From positions 10,388,956-10,452,955 of the forward strand of contig CM037778.1 of NCBI GenBank assembly GCA_021229015.1: 64,000 nt of DNA. Reading direction: 5' to 3'. Both the position numbers and the translations under genes were made by a program. The DNA is from Solen grandis (lineage: Eukaryota; Mollusca; Bivalvia; Adapedonta; Solenidae). The notes beneath the pieces were generated by a model that saw only the letters and a program-made list of their open reading frames with translations, was not told the DNA's origin and did no database searches. Below, in pieces: positions 10,416 through 20,575 of the stretch (position 1 is its first letter; every line of letters begins with the position of its first letter).

Positions 10416-11241
10416 ACTAACAAGTTTTCGGGGTATTTTCAAATTAAGCTCAACATACTCTGTTAGTTACATATGCATCAAAATTCCATTTCAGGGAATT
10501 AATGCTGATATTATTTGATATTTATAGAGCCTTTATTTCGTCTGAGATGCTGATCTGAGTAATTTTTTTTTCTGATTGGCATCCACGGTCGGAAAAAAGT
10601 TGCAACTTTCATAAAAATAGCTTTTCTGGGGAAAAAAATTTCCGGGAAAACGCTGACCTTACACCCACCCCCTTCGATGATCATTTTTTCATTTTTAACT
10701 TAATGACAGTTACCATTGATGACACATATGGATAATTAAAACATTTTTACACATATTCATCACAAAACATATACTTTACACACCCTATAAAGCTTCTCGC
10801 ACAAGCTATTTTCCAACCCCTTAAAATTCATAACAAATATCCACCATTTTTTTATTCAAATTAAGCCATCATGTGACTTATTATCCGGGTAATTGATAAC
10901 ATTTAGTTTGCTGTCTGCGCAAAATACTAAACCTGTAAGTTGTATTAACTTAAATAAAAAATATAAAAGGATTTTTGTTTGAAAATATGTCAATTTAAAT
11001 AATTCAGATGAGTTTGATCTACAAAATAGCTAATCAAATACGAGTTCAAGATTTTAATGAAATGGACGTGCATCTTAAACATTGTCCAGAATTTACACAA
11101 GAAGTCACATGATGTCTTAATTTGAATATTAGAGCACGGTTGACATTTGTTTTTATCATATGGGACAGCGAAAACAACTCGTCATATCACGTTCTCACGC
11201 TCAAACGGTGTAAAAGTAAAATACCCCGAAAACTGGTTAGT
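10416..11241. mobile_element. Insert bounded by an inverted CTAACAAGTTTTCGGGGTA pair
   Basis: ACTAACAAGTTTTCGGGGTA at 10416 is repeated inverted at about 11218-11241 (ATACCCCGAAAACTGGTTAG). A third copy, direct to the first, sits at 10215-10233. The pair brackets about 825 bp without coding sequence that contains the MITE at 10855-11126. The match outside the pair continues for a few bases (GTT / GTTG), so these may be terminal repeats of a non-autonomous element or subterminal repeats of the composite element. No target duplication is evident. Confidence 0.45.
10855..11126. mobile_element. 272-bp TA-flanked MITE
   Basis: The ends TTCAAATTAAGCCATCATG... (10855-10879) and their reverse complement at 11102-11126 agree over 25 bp with one mismatch. 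TA lies immediately outside both ends (10853-10854 and 11127-11128), the target duplication of Tc1/mariner-type elements. The interior is AT-rich and non-coding. Confidence 0.85.
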
Positions 11242-11409
11242 CAACCATACCATTAGTGTGTGAGATCGAACTATATGCTTTACAATGACGTACCAATAGC
11301 CTGTACCGTAAGTCCGTGAGATATAAGCGGTTGACTTTAGTGCGTGGGAATTAGTGTTACCCACTTGCGGCGGTTCACTACACCGACGACAGCTCACCTG
11401 TACCGCATC

Positions 11410-11553
11410 ATGTCTCCGCTGAAACTTGACGTGCATATAGATCCACAGAAGATACAAGACAATAATTACTGTTCTGAAGCACTGCAAGTATTAAAGAAAG
11501 TCAGGGAAGAATGGTTTAAGAGCGACGATCCGCTAAAAACGTTGAGAGCAAAG
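11410..11553 (+). CDS. ETNK1: Ethanolamine kinase, exon 1
   Basis: First coding exon of a choline/ethanolamine-kinase family enzyme (ATP + ethanolamine to phosphoethanolamine, first step of the CDP-ethanolamine branch of the Kennedy pathway, cytosolic). ATG 11410 starts MSPLKLDVHIDPQKIQDNNY; the exon gives 48 codons and ends ...LRAK in phase 0 at a GT donor (AAG|GTAATG). An in-frame ATG at 11344 lies in the terminal sequence of the upstream mobile element, so 11410 is preferred. On its own this exon is weakly diagnostic. The assignment comes from exons 2 and 3, which join in phase and in the right order. ETNK1 versus ETNK2 orthology cannot be separated here. Confidence 0.75.
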
Positions 11554-12739
11554 GTAATGTGTTCACGTGTATTGAACTTAATTTGAGTGGGGTTATCCCG
11601 GGGGTTCTACGTCACTGTAAGGCGATACTGTACTTAACGTTAAACAGAAAACACGAAATGCTACGTTTACATTATGTTCCCGGCGGCTACGGCAACCCCG
11701 TTTTCACAAAACGTAGTGCGCCGTGAGACCGTATTGAACCTCATTGGTCATTTTTATCGTGTTAAGTCTTGCCAAGTTTTCTCACGGTCTATCACGGTAT
11801 ATCAGTGACGATCCGTAAAGGGGAAACAGGACTGTGGCCAGGGGCGCGCTTGATTCGCTCTTCGGTACAAAATGTGGCAATCAAATGCACACACCAGTGA
11901 ATCAAGTGAAATGGGAACGTTGTTCTATCCAGAAAGGTGCAAATGTTGTGGTACTTCGGAAGCTGCTGCCATTTTGGCTTTAAATGAGCATTCTGAGGAC
12001 GAAAAATTAAAATCAACAGATGTACTTTTCATTATATGACCTTACATTTTAATATATGAGATTTACATGTCATGTTATATGACCCGTAATGGGTCAAATA
12101 AAATATTCTATTCTGTTCCAATATAGAACATTTCCCTCCACAGGCCAGTACGATGCAAATATATCAATAATAATGACAAAAAGGTATTTTGGAAAAGTTT
12201 ATTGAACTAGTCCTGTTCAAATTCTTGCGCATAAATTCAAAGACACGTAGTAAACTTCCATGAACATGTTCCGAACGTTACACCTTTATGCTTGATTGCC
12301 GTTCTATCTGTTCAGTTCACCCCGAATCTGCAGTGAATCAAGCGCGCCCCCGGTGACAACAGGGTGCACCACGTTGCAGTCTACCACGGATGCCAGTACT
12401 TTCTGCGGTGGGTGGGGGCAACTGGCTTTGTCTTTGAGGTTCAAATTGAAACCTCGTTTATTTCCCTGTAATAGAGGACATGGGGTCGGGCCATCCCCAT
12501 GTACCCTTACAAAATACTGCATGCATTCACGAAATACCGACTGTATCAATTATAGTTTACACTGAAATATGTTTTTATTTGAGTTTTTTCCCGAGCAATA
12601 TAACATCACTTGATGCAACAATATATATATGATATATAAAATAATTTGATCATTATTCTTATGTTCTTTCACGCTATCATTACCCAGAAGATAATCAACC
12701 TTTAATTCATCAAAACAGTATACACACATTTATATATAA
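11554..12739 (+). other. Ethanolamine kinase intron 1, first part
   Basis: No coding sequence is supported. A 16-bp sequence GGGGCGCGCTTGATTC at about 11841 occurs inverted at about 12335, roughly 500 bp apart. The short open frames have no recognisable domain. Confidence 0.5.
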
Positions 12740-12808
12740 TTGTACACACACACACACACACATATGCCTGCATTGCATATTCACTTATACATACATACAT
12801 ACATACAT
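12740..12808. repeat. Microsatellites (CA)n and (CATA)n
   Basis: A (CA)n run at about 12744-12761 and a (CATA)n run at about 12788-12808 are separated by unique sequence. Confidence 0.85.
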
Positions 12809-12961
12809 CAGTGTTGTCAAAATAAGCCGATTGCCGATCATAATTATCGGTTAAAATCGCTTTTGGATCGGTTAGTTTTCCCATTGATGTGCCGAATTTT
12901 TGACTCGCTTTTTATATTTTGAACGGATTAAACAGACAGATACTTGTTTACCACAACACTG
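12809..12961. mobile_element. Short hAT-like MITE or remnant
   Basis: The left end CAGTGTTGTCAAAA and right end ACCACAACACTG share a 9-bp inverted CAGTGTTGT, the style of hAT ends. No 8-bp target duplication is evident: the left flank is the CATA microsatellite and the right flank is GCGAATTC. The interior includes GCCGATTGCCGATCATAA, reminiscent of the hAT fragment at 20079. Confidence 0.45.
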
Positions 12962-13514
12962 GCGAATTCCTTCAAGCGCCTGTATCATCTTCAGTGATTG
13001 GACATAATAATTTTTTCGACCAATCAGGTTACGCGTTTTACTGGAACACGCTTTGGCAGCATGGTTGAACCAAAACAGAACTCAACAGCAGTTGCGAAAT
13101 TATGGGTTCACATGTGGTAAGGCAATATTTCCAGCCTTAGCGGTTGTTGGAGCTGTTAAATGCAGATTTTGGGTTGTTATCCTCCTCGATCTGAATTATT
13201 ACATAGCGATTTATGCGATCAGTAATGTATCACAACCGGTAAGACGATTGTCAATGACGCCGTTAAATGAAGGTCCGTTAAATGATCGCTTGCACTGGTA
13301 ACTCGTATTAGCAAGACAGTTTCTGGAAAATCTGAATTTCAAACAATTTTATTTTGCCTTTTATCATTTAAGGAACAAACATACATTCTGGTGATTCACT
13401 TGCATCCTGCAAAACTCTGTGACCCTATAAATAATTCAGATTCAGAAATGAAAATTAGTCTTACTTTCAGAAACGCCAGTTGTCACTTCAATTATCTTTT
13501 TTTATCCCGTGCAG

Positions 13515-13743
13515 AAGATGCACTCAAACCATATTACTTAGAAGTAAACTAGCCAAGATGCCCTTAGTACTTCCTCAGTCAGTACCTCCTGCATCAAAAT
13601 TTGTTGAAATTCAGACAGAGCCTGTCATCGTTGTTGATCAGGAGACACTGAGAGAGGAGGTAGGTGCAGCATTGAAGGCCTTTGACCTTGATAATGTCAG
13701 CGATGATGGGATGGCTTCTGATTCTGACTTTTCAGATTCTTAA
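13515..13743 (+). CDS. Possible 3'-terminal exon of an unidentified gene or transposon
   Basis: A pyrimidine-rich acceptor (TTTTTTTATCCCGTGCAG) precedes a frame that ends at TAA 13743. The last 60 residues (from MPLVLPQSVPP through IQTEPVIVVDQETLREEVG) end in the acidic tail SDDGMASDSDFSDS. Regular composition and the acceptor suggest a genuine C-terminal exon, perhaps of a transposon inside ethanolamine kinase intron 1. No family was recognised and no preceding exon was established; a candidate start near 13060 (MVEPKQNSTAVAKLW) is too short to judge. Confidence 0.3.
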
Positions 13744-14033
13744 TTTGAAGGTTTTGATCAGTATTTCAAGTCTTAAGGTGGTTGTAATGTATTAGAGAGC
13801 ACCCCAACATGAACATTGTCGTCTTATAAATAGAATGACAACAATATTTTAAGCTTTTTATATTGAATATTCAGTACAGATTCTTTAAGTTCTATGTGTA
13901 CAAACTCCTTTATTCATTTTTTTCTCAGATTTCATACTTATCATGTGTATATTACAGTAATATACTTAATCTAGGTTATCCAAGTGTTAGACATACATAA
14001 ACATTGTCTTGTGCAAAATAGTACTACTAAGCA

Positions 14034-15053
14034 CAGTGACTTGGAAACCTGTGCGCCATGCGCTATAGTCCCATTAAAATTGAAAATGTCCCATTGTTTT
14101 CACATTCCCATGCGCCATTTGTCTCTTTTGCTTCGAACCCAATTGAGTATAAAATGCAATGAATCATACTAGACCGTCTTGCTTTTTTTTTCTCGTATCG
14201 AAATACATTAATGATTAAGTACAAATCGCATTTTTTCCGAGTAAGCAGTATATTCACAGACGCTTATTAAGGTAAGATATCATATGGGCAACTGAACTGG
14301 ACGCTTATTAAACCATAAAGAATGACGCAATTGGAATACTCAGTTAATATCTCGGAAAAGCATGTCCGAGATATTACATTCAATTTCGTATCAATAGACG
14401 CATTGAATATTATCTGAAAAGAACAAGAATGCCTCCCAAAATAAAAATTAAAAGGTCCGAACGCCATAGGTCATTTCATCGTCATTTCTTCGTTTTTGGG
14501 CTTACAATCCAGAAATAAAATGAAAACTGTAAATGATAATAATGAAATGGCGTCAAGTGCTGATTTATTGCAGTCTCCCTCTCATGGAAGTTACAAACTC
14601 TGCTTCACTCCCCCCTCAAGAAGTTTCGACTGATTCATTGACACAATCTTCCCCTCGCCCTCAAGATACCTCGATACCTACCAGTAACACCATGCAAATA
14701 TAAGTCTAGAAAAATATGAGAAAATGGAACTAAGATTAAGGAGCTGAACTTTTGGTTTAAAACTTTTAATCAGGCCTATGTTTTATTTAAACAGCTTTAT
14801 TTTATAGTTGCTTCAGCTAATTGAAGATACTGTTCTGTATAAACAAGGATATGTGAAAAAATCTTATTTACCTAATATCAGTACATATGTTCTGAAACAA
14901 AATAAAAATTGATGTTTAACAGTTTTATTTTTAACCCTCTAAAATTTTTCACATCAATAATTCAAAATGACCCATTAGATTTGAAAATGTCCCATTGATT
15001 TTAGCAAATGATGGGCCATAGTCCCATTGAAAAAAATTCTTTCCAAGTCACTG
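14034..15053. mobile_element. ~1.0-kb non-autonomous hAT-like element
   Basis: The inverted ends begin CAGTGACTTGGAAA (14034) and end TTTCCAAGTCACTG (15053). Just inside, both arms carry CCCATTGAAA- and AAAATGTCCCATT-type blocks in inverted order. TAAGCA flanks the element on both sides (14028-14033 and 15054-15059), a 6-bp target duplication. hAT-related groups give 5-8 bp, so hAT-like is favoured. The interior has no transposase frame. Confidence 0.8.
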
Positions 15054-15677
15054 TAAGCAGCCATTTCGCTTGTTTTTGACAATTCTGCTTTCACCTTAAA
15101 AATGGGATTTCCATATTTTTAAACATGAAACTTAAGTGTTTAACACTCATACAAGGTTGGCATATTCCACATATGATAAACTTTGCCAATACTATTTTAA
15201 ATAAAGAAGTGTTTTTTCTGCAATATAAAAAGATGTGATAAATGAATGCAGAAGCAAGGAAATATTTCTCAAGCAAATTTTTTCTGCAGAATGTCTGTAC
15301 TAACTCTTTTAAGAAAGTGAGATGTATGATGAAACCTGTGGCTACATTGTTTAAGTTTACAAAAGATAATATTTGTTTCAAAAGATATAACTTCATCTTT
15401 TTGTTAAGTCTTGAATCAATGGCCAAAGCCTTGATGACACTCGAGTCTTGTAAATGAGCCAAAATAAATAAAAAATTAAACATGGATTTATTTTGTTTTG
15501 TTTGTTAAAAAAAATACAATACCCAAAGTGACACCACAAATCAGTGGAATGTTTTAACTTAACAAAATTTGCCACTTTGTTTTTTTCTTTTTACATTTTT
15601 TAGACAAGCAAAATAGAGAACTACTTGCAAGGATATGGCTTCTGGGTAGGTCTGAAAATGCTAAAATTCATTTTCGG

Positions 15678-15760
15678 CCAGGGGGCTTTGCCCCCCTGGT
15701 CCCCCTACCAGGGCATTGCCCTGGACCTACAGGGGGCCTTGCGGCCCCCTTGACCCCCAG
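15678..15760. repeat. Three consecutive GC-rich hairpins
   Basis: Three perfect or near-perfect stem-loops sit in a row within AT-rich intron: CAGGGGGC-TTTG-CCCCCCTG, CCAGGGC-ATT-GCCCTGG and AGGGGGCC-TTGC-GGCCCCCT, each followed by a short linker (ending GACCCCCAGC). No gene, promoter or terminator context is visible. Confidence 0.8.
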
Positions 15761-15955
15761 CTTAATCTGTTACTTTAAAAAAAAAATCACAAAAACCCTA
15801 TACAAAAAATTTTAATTTTACCATTTTCCTTAAAAAAACCAGGAAAGAATTGGCATGCATATTTAATTTACCAGTATTTAAAACATTATCTATATATTGC
15901 TTATTCTGTCTCTAAGTTAAACTTATATCTAAGAAAGTCACTAATAAATAAATAG

Positions 15956-16082
15956 AGGATATTTGTTGATTTCGGTGTGAGATCACATTTTATTTCTCCG
16001 ATTGAGTCTAGAAAATACGACTTTATAGGCTCACGAGTAGAAATAAAATACAATCTTATACTGAAATCAACAAATATTCTGT
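15956..16082. mobile_element. Long imperfect inverted repeat, ~127 bp
   Basis: GATATTTGTTGATTTCGGTG (15958) is answered by the inverted copy TATACTGAAATCAACAAATA near 16057-16078. The pairing continues through ATTTTATTTCT / AGAAATAAAAT around a central unpaired stretch. It looks like a small foldback MITE; no clear target duplication. Confidence 0.65.
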
Positions 16083-16203
16083 TTCTTTCATGTTTGTTTT
16101 AGGGTATATTTATTTTTATTTACGATTTCCAATAATAACATTCCCCCGTCATTTCTAGCATAAAACCCAGCACAAGAAAAAGTAGTTCCATTTTTGTTTT
16201 CTT

Positions 16204-16229
16204 GTTATTTTCACTGCAGTGAAAATAAC
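16204..16229. repeat. 26-bp perfect palindrome
   Basis: GTTATTTTCACTG followed directly by its exact reverse complement. A further partial copy (AGCAGTGAAAAGTTGGTGTTAT) lies just downstream, suggesting the tip of a degraded mobile element. Confidence 0.8.
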
Positions 16230-16536
16230 AGCAGTGAAAAGTTGGTGTTATTATAAACATAGGTATTTCATCAATAAGCATGAAAGAATACTTTTTCTTC
16301 TTTCTTTACCAATTCCAAATTGTCCTGAATTGAGAATTTTAATGATGATATAATGCTTATCATGCTTCTTTTCTGAGTATCAAACTTAAAATTATTTCTT
16401 TATTTCCAAACTACCCATTTTGCTTCAAAGATAATCATATTACATAAGTGCATAAATTTAAAAAATCAAGATATCCAAATGTCTTACAATGTTCAAGGCT
16501 ATATTTTGGTAAAATTGTCGTGAATTGGGTTAATTT

Positions 16537-16703
16537 TTCGGCCCTGTAGTGGAAGTACCCATTGTGTGCCCCTTGTTTCTTACCAGGTCACTGCTGTTTC
16601 TTAGACCGCAAACCAGCTGGGAGGCTTCCTCACATGAAAATCCGAATGACCCTGCGGGGATTCGAACCCACGCGACATTACCCTCACAGCCACGGAGGCC
16701 CCG
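16537..16703 (-). mobile_element. tRNA-headed SINE, family A
   Basis: On the minus strand the copy opens GGGGCCTCCGTGGCTGTG and includes the B-box-like GTGGGTTCGAATCCCC of a tRNA head. The body contains CCCAGCTGGTTTGCGGTC. A second, interrupted copy of the same head and body lies at 54270-54445. The plus-strand intron orientation is opposite. Confidence 0.65.
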
Positions 16704-17153
16704 ATAAATTGATAATGCAAATAACAACCTTTTAATCAATGTCCGAGAAACCCAAAGCTTGACTGCTTTGCCTTGCTAATTTCTTTTAACCAGGTGTTGT
16801 AAATGTGTTAGCTTCAGTGTGCTATTATACATGCTTCGTACAGTACAGTCCAGTCTCTTATCTCTCTTTCATTTGGGAACATTTGGATATTTTCGTATCA
16901 ATCTAACGCTTTTTGAAACTAATGACAATGCCTTTATATAGTGAAAACTTTTAAAGACTTCTGCTATAAAACTACTCCCAGATTTTAAAATGTTTTGGCA
17001 CAGATGATCTATGGCTACCAAGATTGCTCCTTTAGAAAAGTGGTTTCTCAGGTTAACAATTTAGGGCAATCATGGTCCTCTTGTTTACAATTTAGTTAAA
17101 TTTCTTATGATATTTATCTTCTGTAAAAATGAAGGACTTTTCATTATACATAG

Positions 17154-17294
17154 GTATTTACTGGTGGTATATCCAACCAGCTGTATGGTTATTACCAAGA
17201 TGGGAAGTTCCAAGAGGATGTAGTGTTACTGCGTATTTATGGCCAAGGTACTGAGCTCATGGTTGACAGGGCACAAGAGTCCAAAAATATACAG
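17154..17294 (+). CDS. ETNK1: Ethanolamine kinase, exon 2 (ATP-binding lobe)
   Basis: The 141-bp, 47-codon exon has consensus ends (ATACATAG| and ACAG|GTATGT), phase 0 at both. It starts VFTGGISNQLYGYY and continues DVVLLRIYGQGTELMVDRA. These match the family's nucleotide-binding loop (FTGGITNxL) and the following (L/V)xRxYGxxTExxxDRxxE strand-helix. This is the strongest evidence that the locus is an ethanolamine kinase rather than a choline kinase. It joins exon 1 (...LRAK) without a gap. Introns on both sides are several kilobases and repeat-rich. Confidence 0.88.
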
Positions 17295-18594
17295 GTATGT
17301 ATCTTTTTTATGTTAGGTTTATTGAATGAATCAGAGATGTAGTTTAAAGGTCTCAATTAATAATGGATTTATCAAGTAAACAAATATCACATGAGAATGA
17401 CAAATCATGGTGACTGATGGTTTCAAACATCTGTGTCGAGGTCTTGACATCATTATAGGATCTCAGTTGATGTGGTATGGTGAAGGCTTTAAGAGGGAAG
17501 AAAATATCTTCATCCGATTCTGACATTGACTTTTCCATGATAGTGTGAACAGTTAGCAAGGCATGTTGATAACATGGAACTAAGTGATGGTGATAATTGG
17601 CATGCAAATAAAGTATCGGGAATATTGAAACATTACTAGGCAAAAATGAAAGGAATGTCAAAATCCCCTTGAGGAAAATGAATAGGTTGTCAAAAACATC
17701 CCTTGGTACAAACCTGTTATCATTTATATTATCACAATCATGAAAATTTGAATTAATTTAGATGTAGAAAATAATATTTGATAATTTTGTGGTCATGGAC
17801 AATCAAATGAGAATACCATATGAAAATTAACAGTGTTTGACATTAACCTTTTTGAGAACTAGACCAGTGGTCCATTAACTCTGAAAACCAACTAGACTTG
17901 ACCTAAAATGTCTTACTTAAAATAATAGTGTAACAATGATTTTCAACCTGTTCTATTTCCCAAGTCTGTTCTATTTCCCCAGTATGGGATGCAATTAAAT
18001 TGGTGAGCAATTCAATAGTTCAAGTTTTCGTTGTTGAAACTTACAGGATACAGATCCAGAATACAATTCATATTGTCAACTCTGAAATTGTCAGTACCTA
18101 CACTTAAGTGCCAGGTTTCTTCATATTTTCGGCACATTTTGCAAAACATATTGTCGGTTCACCTCTTCATCAAAATCTAACCAAGGGAACTCATCTTTCC
18201 ATTATGGGACAAACGATCTGTTTTGTTTTATTTTCTTGTATAACTTTGTAAACAAACTGTAAAATGGTCAGTTGTCGTAATACTTGAAATGAATGGGAAT
18301 CCAACAAGCCTAATTTGTAAAGGGAGTGCTTGTGCATAAATTTGTATCACTCATATTGTTTTAATCATTAGCTTCTTAAATATAATAAAATGAAGAGTTA
18401 AATGGAGAAACACACTTTAATATTGTATATAAGTTAGTATAATGACATTGAAAATTTGACAAGTGTACATGGGGGAAAAAGCCTCGATCTGAAAGTGAAT
18501 GCATGACAATTTTCAAAATATAGCGCTTGTGGTTTTTTCTAGCAGGTAAATAAACAAGTGTCAATGTTTTGTAACAATGTACTTTTGAGACAGT
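17295..18594 (+). other. Ethanolamine kinase intron 2, first part
   Basis: AT-rich sequence with no supported gene, RNA or repeat structure. Confidence 0.5.
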
Positions 18595-19276
18595 GTTTTT
18601 AAAGTGAAATCCTTAAAAATCTTCTTCTCCGAAACTGCAAGGCCTAGAGCTTAGATATTTAGTGTCTGGCATTGTCTTATGAACCATTACCAAGTTTGTT
18701 CAAACCATGGCCCTGGAGTCAAAAATTGGCCCCGCCCCAGGGGTCACTTGATTTTACATAGACTTAAATAAGAAAAACCAGAAAATAGATAAATCTTCTT
18801 GTCAGAAACCACAAGGCTTGGAGTTTAGATATTTGGTGTGTGGCATTGTCTTATGGACCTTACCAATTTTTAAAGGGGAAATTGGCCCCGTCCCAGGGGT
18901 CACTTGATGATTTTACATAGACTTATATAAGAAAAACCAGAAAATAGAAAAACCTTTTTATAAGAAACCACAAGGCCTAGAGTTAATATATTTTGTGAGT
19001 AACATGGCCTAGTGAACATCTACCATTTTTGATCAAATCATGGCCCTGGTGTCAAAATTGGCCTTGTCCTTGGGGTCACTTGATTTTATATAGTCTTATC
19101 AGAGCTTTGACCTTCAAAGTGTGGATAGCAGGTACAGTTTTTGTGTTGAATTTAGATGATTTTGCTGTACTTCTGCATATGCATTATGTATTCACTATGA
19201 CTCGTAATACAATAATTGGCATTGAGGGCAATGTTTCTTAGGTGAGCGATTCAGGGCCATCATGGCCCTCTTGTTA
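18595..19276 (+). mobile_element. Pearl-like element, 3' part
   Basis: About four diverged units in the opposite orientation to the array at 1-1545 (CTTCTYNGAAACCACAAGGCC..., CCCCAGGGGTCACTTGATTT). The terminal signature is GGTGAGCGATTCAGGGCCATCATGGCCCTCTTGTT, described by position 19242-19276, with a GGGCCAT/ATGGCCC hairpin just before CTTGTT. The 5' hairpin end is missing, so this copy is truncated. Confidence 0.8.
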
Positions 19277-19416
19277 AAATAACTTGGCACAAGTGATTCA
19301 CAGGACAAGACGTTGTCTCACAAACAAAATCCAGGTTGCTAGCTTGAAGGTCAAAGTCACAGCACTTAGTTGACCTTAGAATTGTGTCCCAGCTGTAACT
19401 TTGTTATGTATGGTCA

Positions 19417-20078
19417 CTTTTTAGCTCACCTTGGCACTTGTGCTCAGGGTGAGCTTTTGTGACCGCTTTTTGTCTGTTATGCGTCGTCCGTCATCAACAA
19501 TTGCTTGTGAACACTCTAGAGGCCACAGTTTTTGCCAAATCTCCATGAAACTTGGTCAGGATGTTGTCTACATGATATATTTAAGGAGTTCAAAATTGGG
19601 TCATGTGGGGTCAAAAATTAGGTCACCAGGTCAAATCTTTGAAAAACCTTGTGAACACTCTAGAGGCCACAGTTTTAGCCAAGTCTTTATTAGATTTGAT
19701 CAGGATCTTTGTCTACATGAAATATTGAATGAGTTTGAAATCAGGTCATGTGGGGTCAAAAACTAGGTCACCAGGTCAAATCTGGCCACAGTTTTAGCCT
19801 TACCATAACTTGGTCAGAATGTTTGTTTACATCAAATCTTGGATGAAATCAAAACTTGGCCACATGGGGTCAAAAAGTAGGTCACCAGGCCAAATTTTAG
19901 AAAAATCTTGTGAACACTCTAGAGGCCTACAATTTTGTTCCAGACTTCTTTAAACTTAATAAGAATGATGACTGCAAAAATTCCCAGATGAGTGCAAATT
20001 CACCTAGGATCAAAATCTAGGTCATTTAGTCAAATGTTAGAAAAACACTTTAGATGCCACATTTTTTGTTATCATTCC
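19417..20078 (+). mobile_element. Pearl-like element, 5' part, cut by a hAT end
   Basis: The start TTTTAGCTCACC with hairpin (GCTCACCTTGG...CAGGGTGAGC) is followed by three to four units of about 150 bp marked GAACACTCTAGAGGCCAC. The last unit stops at 20078, where a hAT 5' end begins. Confidence 0.75.
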
Positions 20079-20575
20079 CAGTGATTCAGATTGGCGTCGG
20101 CCATCGGCAATTTGCGGAAAAAAATTATAAATTGCCGATTTATTTTCAAGAGGTAAGACAGATCTGCCGATAAAATTCTCATTAAAGGGACAAAATGGCC
20201 GATCGTTTTTTCAGAAATTATGACATCAACACTGATTGATATTGAGTACGAAAAATAAACATTACTTGACGTGCAATGTGAGTCTGTTAATTGAAGCATT
20301 TTTACGTTGATTAGTCTGGTTTCCAAACTGTACAATAGCAGAGTAACCTAGCAGTGTCGAATGTAGGGAACCAGACTGAATCAAAATGGCGTCCAAGAAA
20401 CGTAAACATGACGAAAGTCAAAGACCTTTATTTGCAGTTGGTGTTTCTCACCCTGAAAAAGTTGCCGAAATGGATTTGATGCCATCGGAGGATGAGTCAG
20501 CCAATAATCCAATATACCATCGCAAGTTTCAGACAGAATGACTGTCAAAGTTCAAATGGTTGAGATTTTATAAGG
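20079..20575 (+). mobile_element. hAT transposon, 5' fragment
   Basis: It begins with a hAT-style terminus CAGTGATTCAGATTGGCG at the point where the preceding pearl-like copy is interrupted. Subterminal sequence with GCCGAT-type repeats follows, then the start of a transposase frame at 20386. Sequence beyond about 20575 is unrelated, so the 3' part is lost. Confidence 0.65.
20386..20575 (+). pseudogene. hAT transposase N-terminus, truncated
   Basis: ATG 20386 opens MASKKRKHDESQRPLFAVGV and reads 51 codons to a TGA at 20539-20541. The same frame then continues LSKFKWLRFYKGG. The stop stands where family members usually have Trp (KFQTEW-L), so a single TGG-to-TGA change is likely. The basic start and the KxQxEWxxKFxWL motif resemble the N-terminal region of ZNF862/KIAA1586-like hAT transposases. 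Everything downstream, including the catalytic core, is missing. Confidence 0.55.

Larger units (their letters stand above)
3726..11359. mobile_element. Composite element with inverted ends and small genes on both strands
   Basis: The left terminus TAACACTAATTCCCACGCAC at 3726 recurs inverted at 11340-11359. The match continues inward: CACGGACTTAYGG, then (after the nested LINE is skipped) CAGGCTATTSGYACGTC at about 6820, against the reverse complement of 11270-11310. Inside come a 63-bp subterminal minisatellite (left arm), one inverted related unit near 10105-10190 (right arm), three plus-strand small genes, one minus-strand Cys-rich gene and one HTH gene. No clear target-site duplication flanks the ends (CTCGT versus CCCAC). 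The core is GC-richer than its surroundings. No transposase, integrase or polymerase was recognised, so this is a degraded or non-autonomous member, or a type whose enzyme I do not recognise. A Polinton-like, foldback or tyrosine-recombinase element cannot be excluded. Confidence 0.55.

Noticed and set aside
15091..15483. 130-codon minus-strand frame
   Set aside because: AT-rich composition with Leu/Phe/Ile bias from T-rich DNA, and no recognisable domain.
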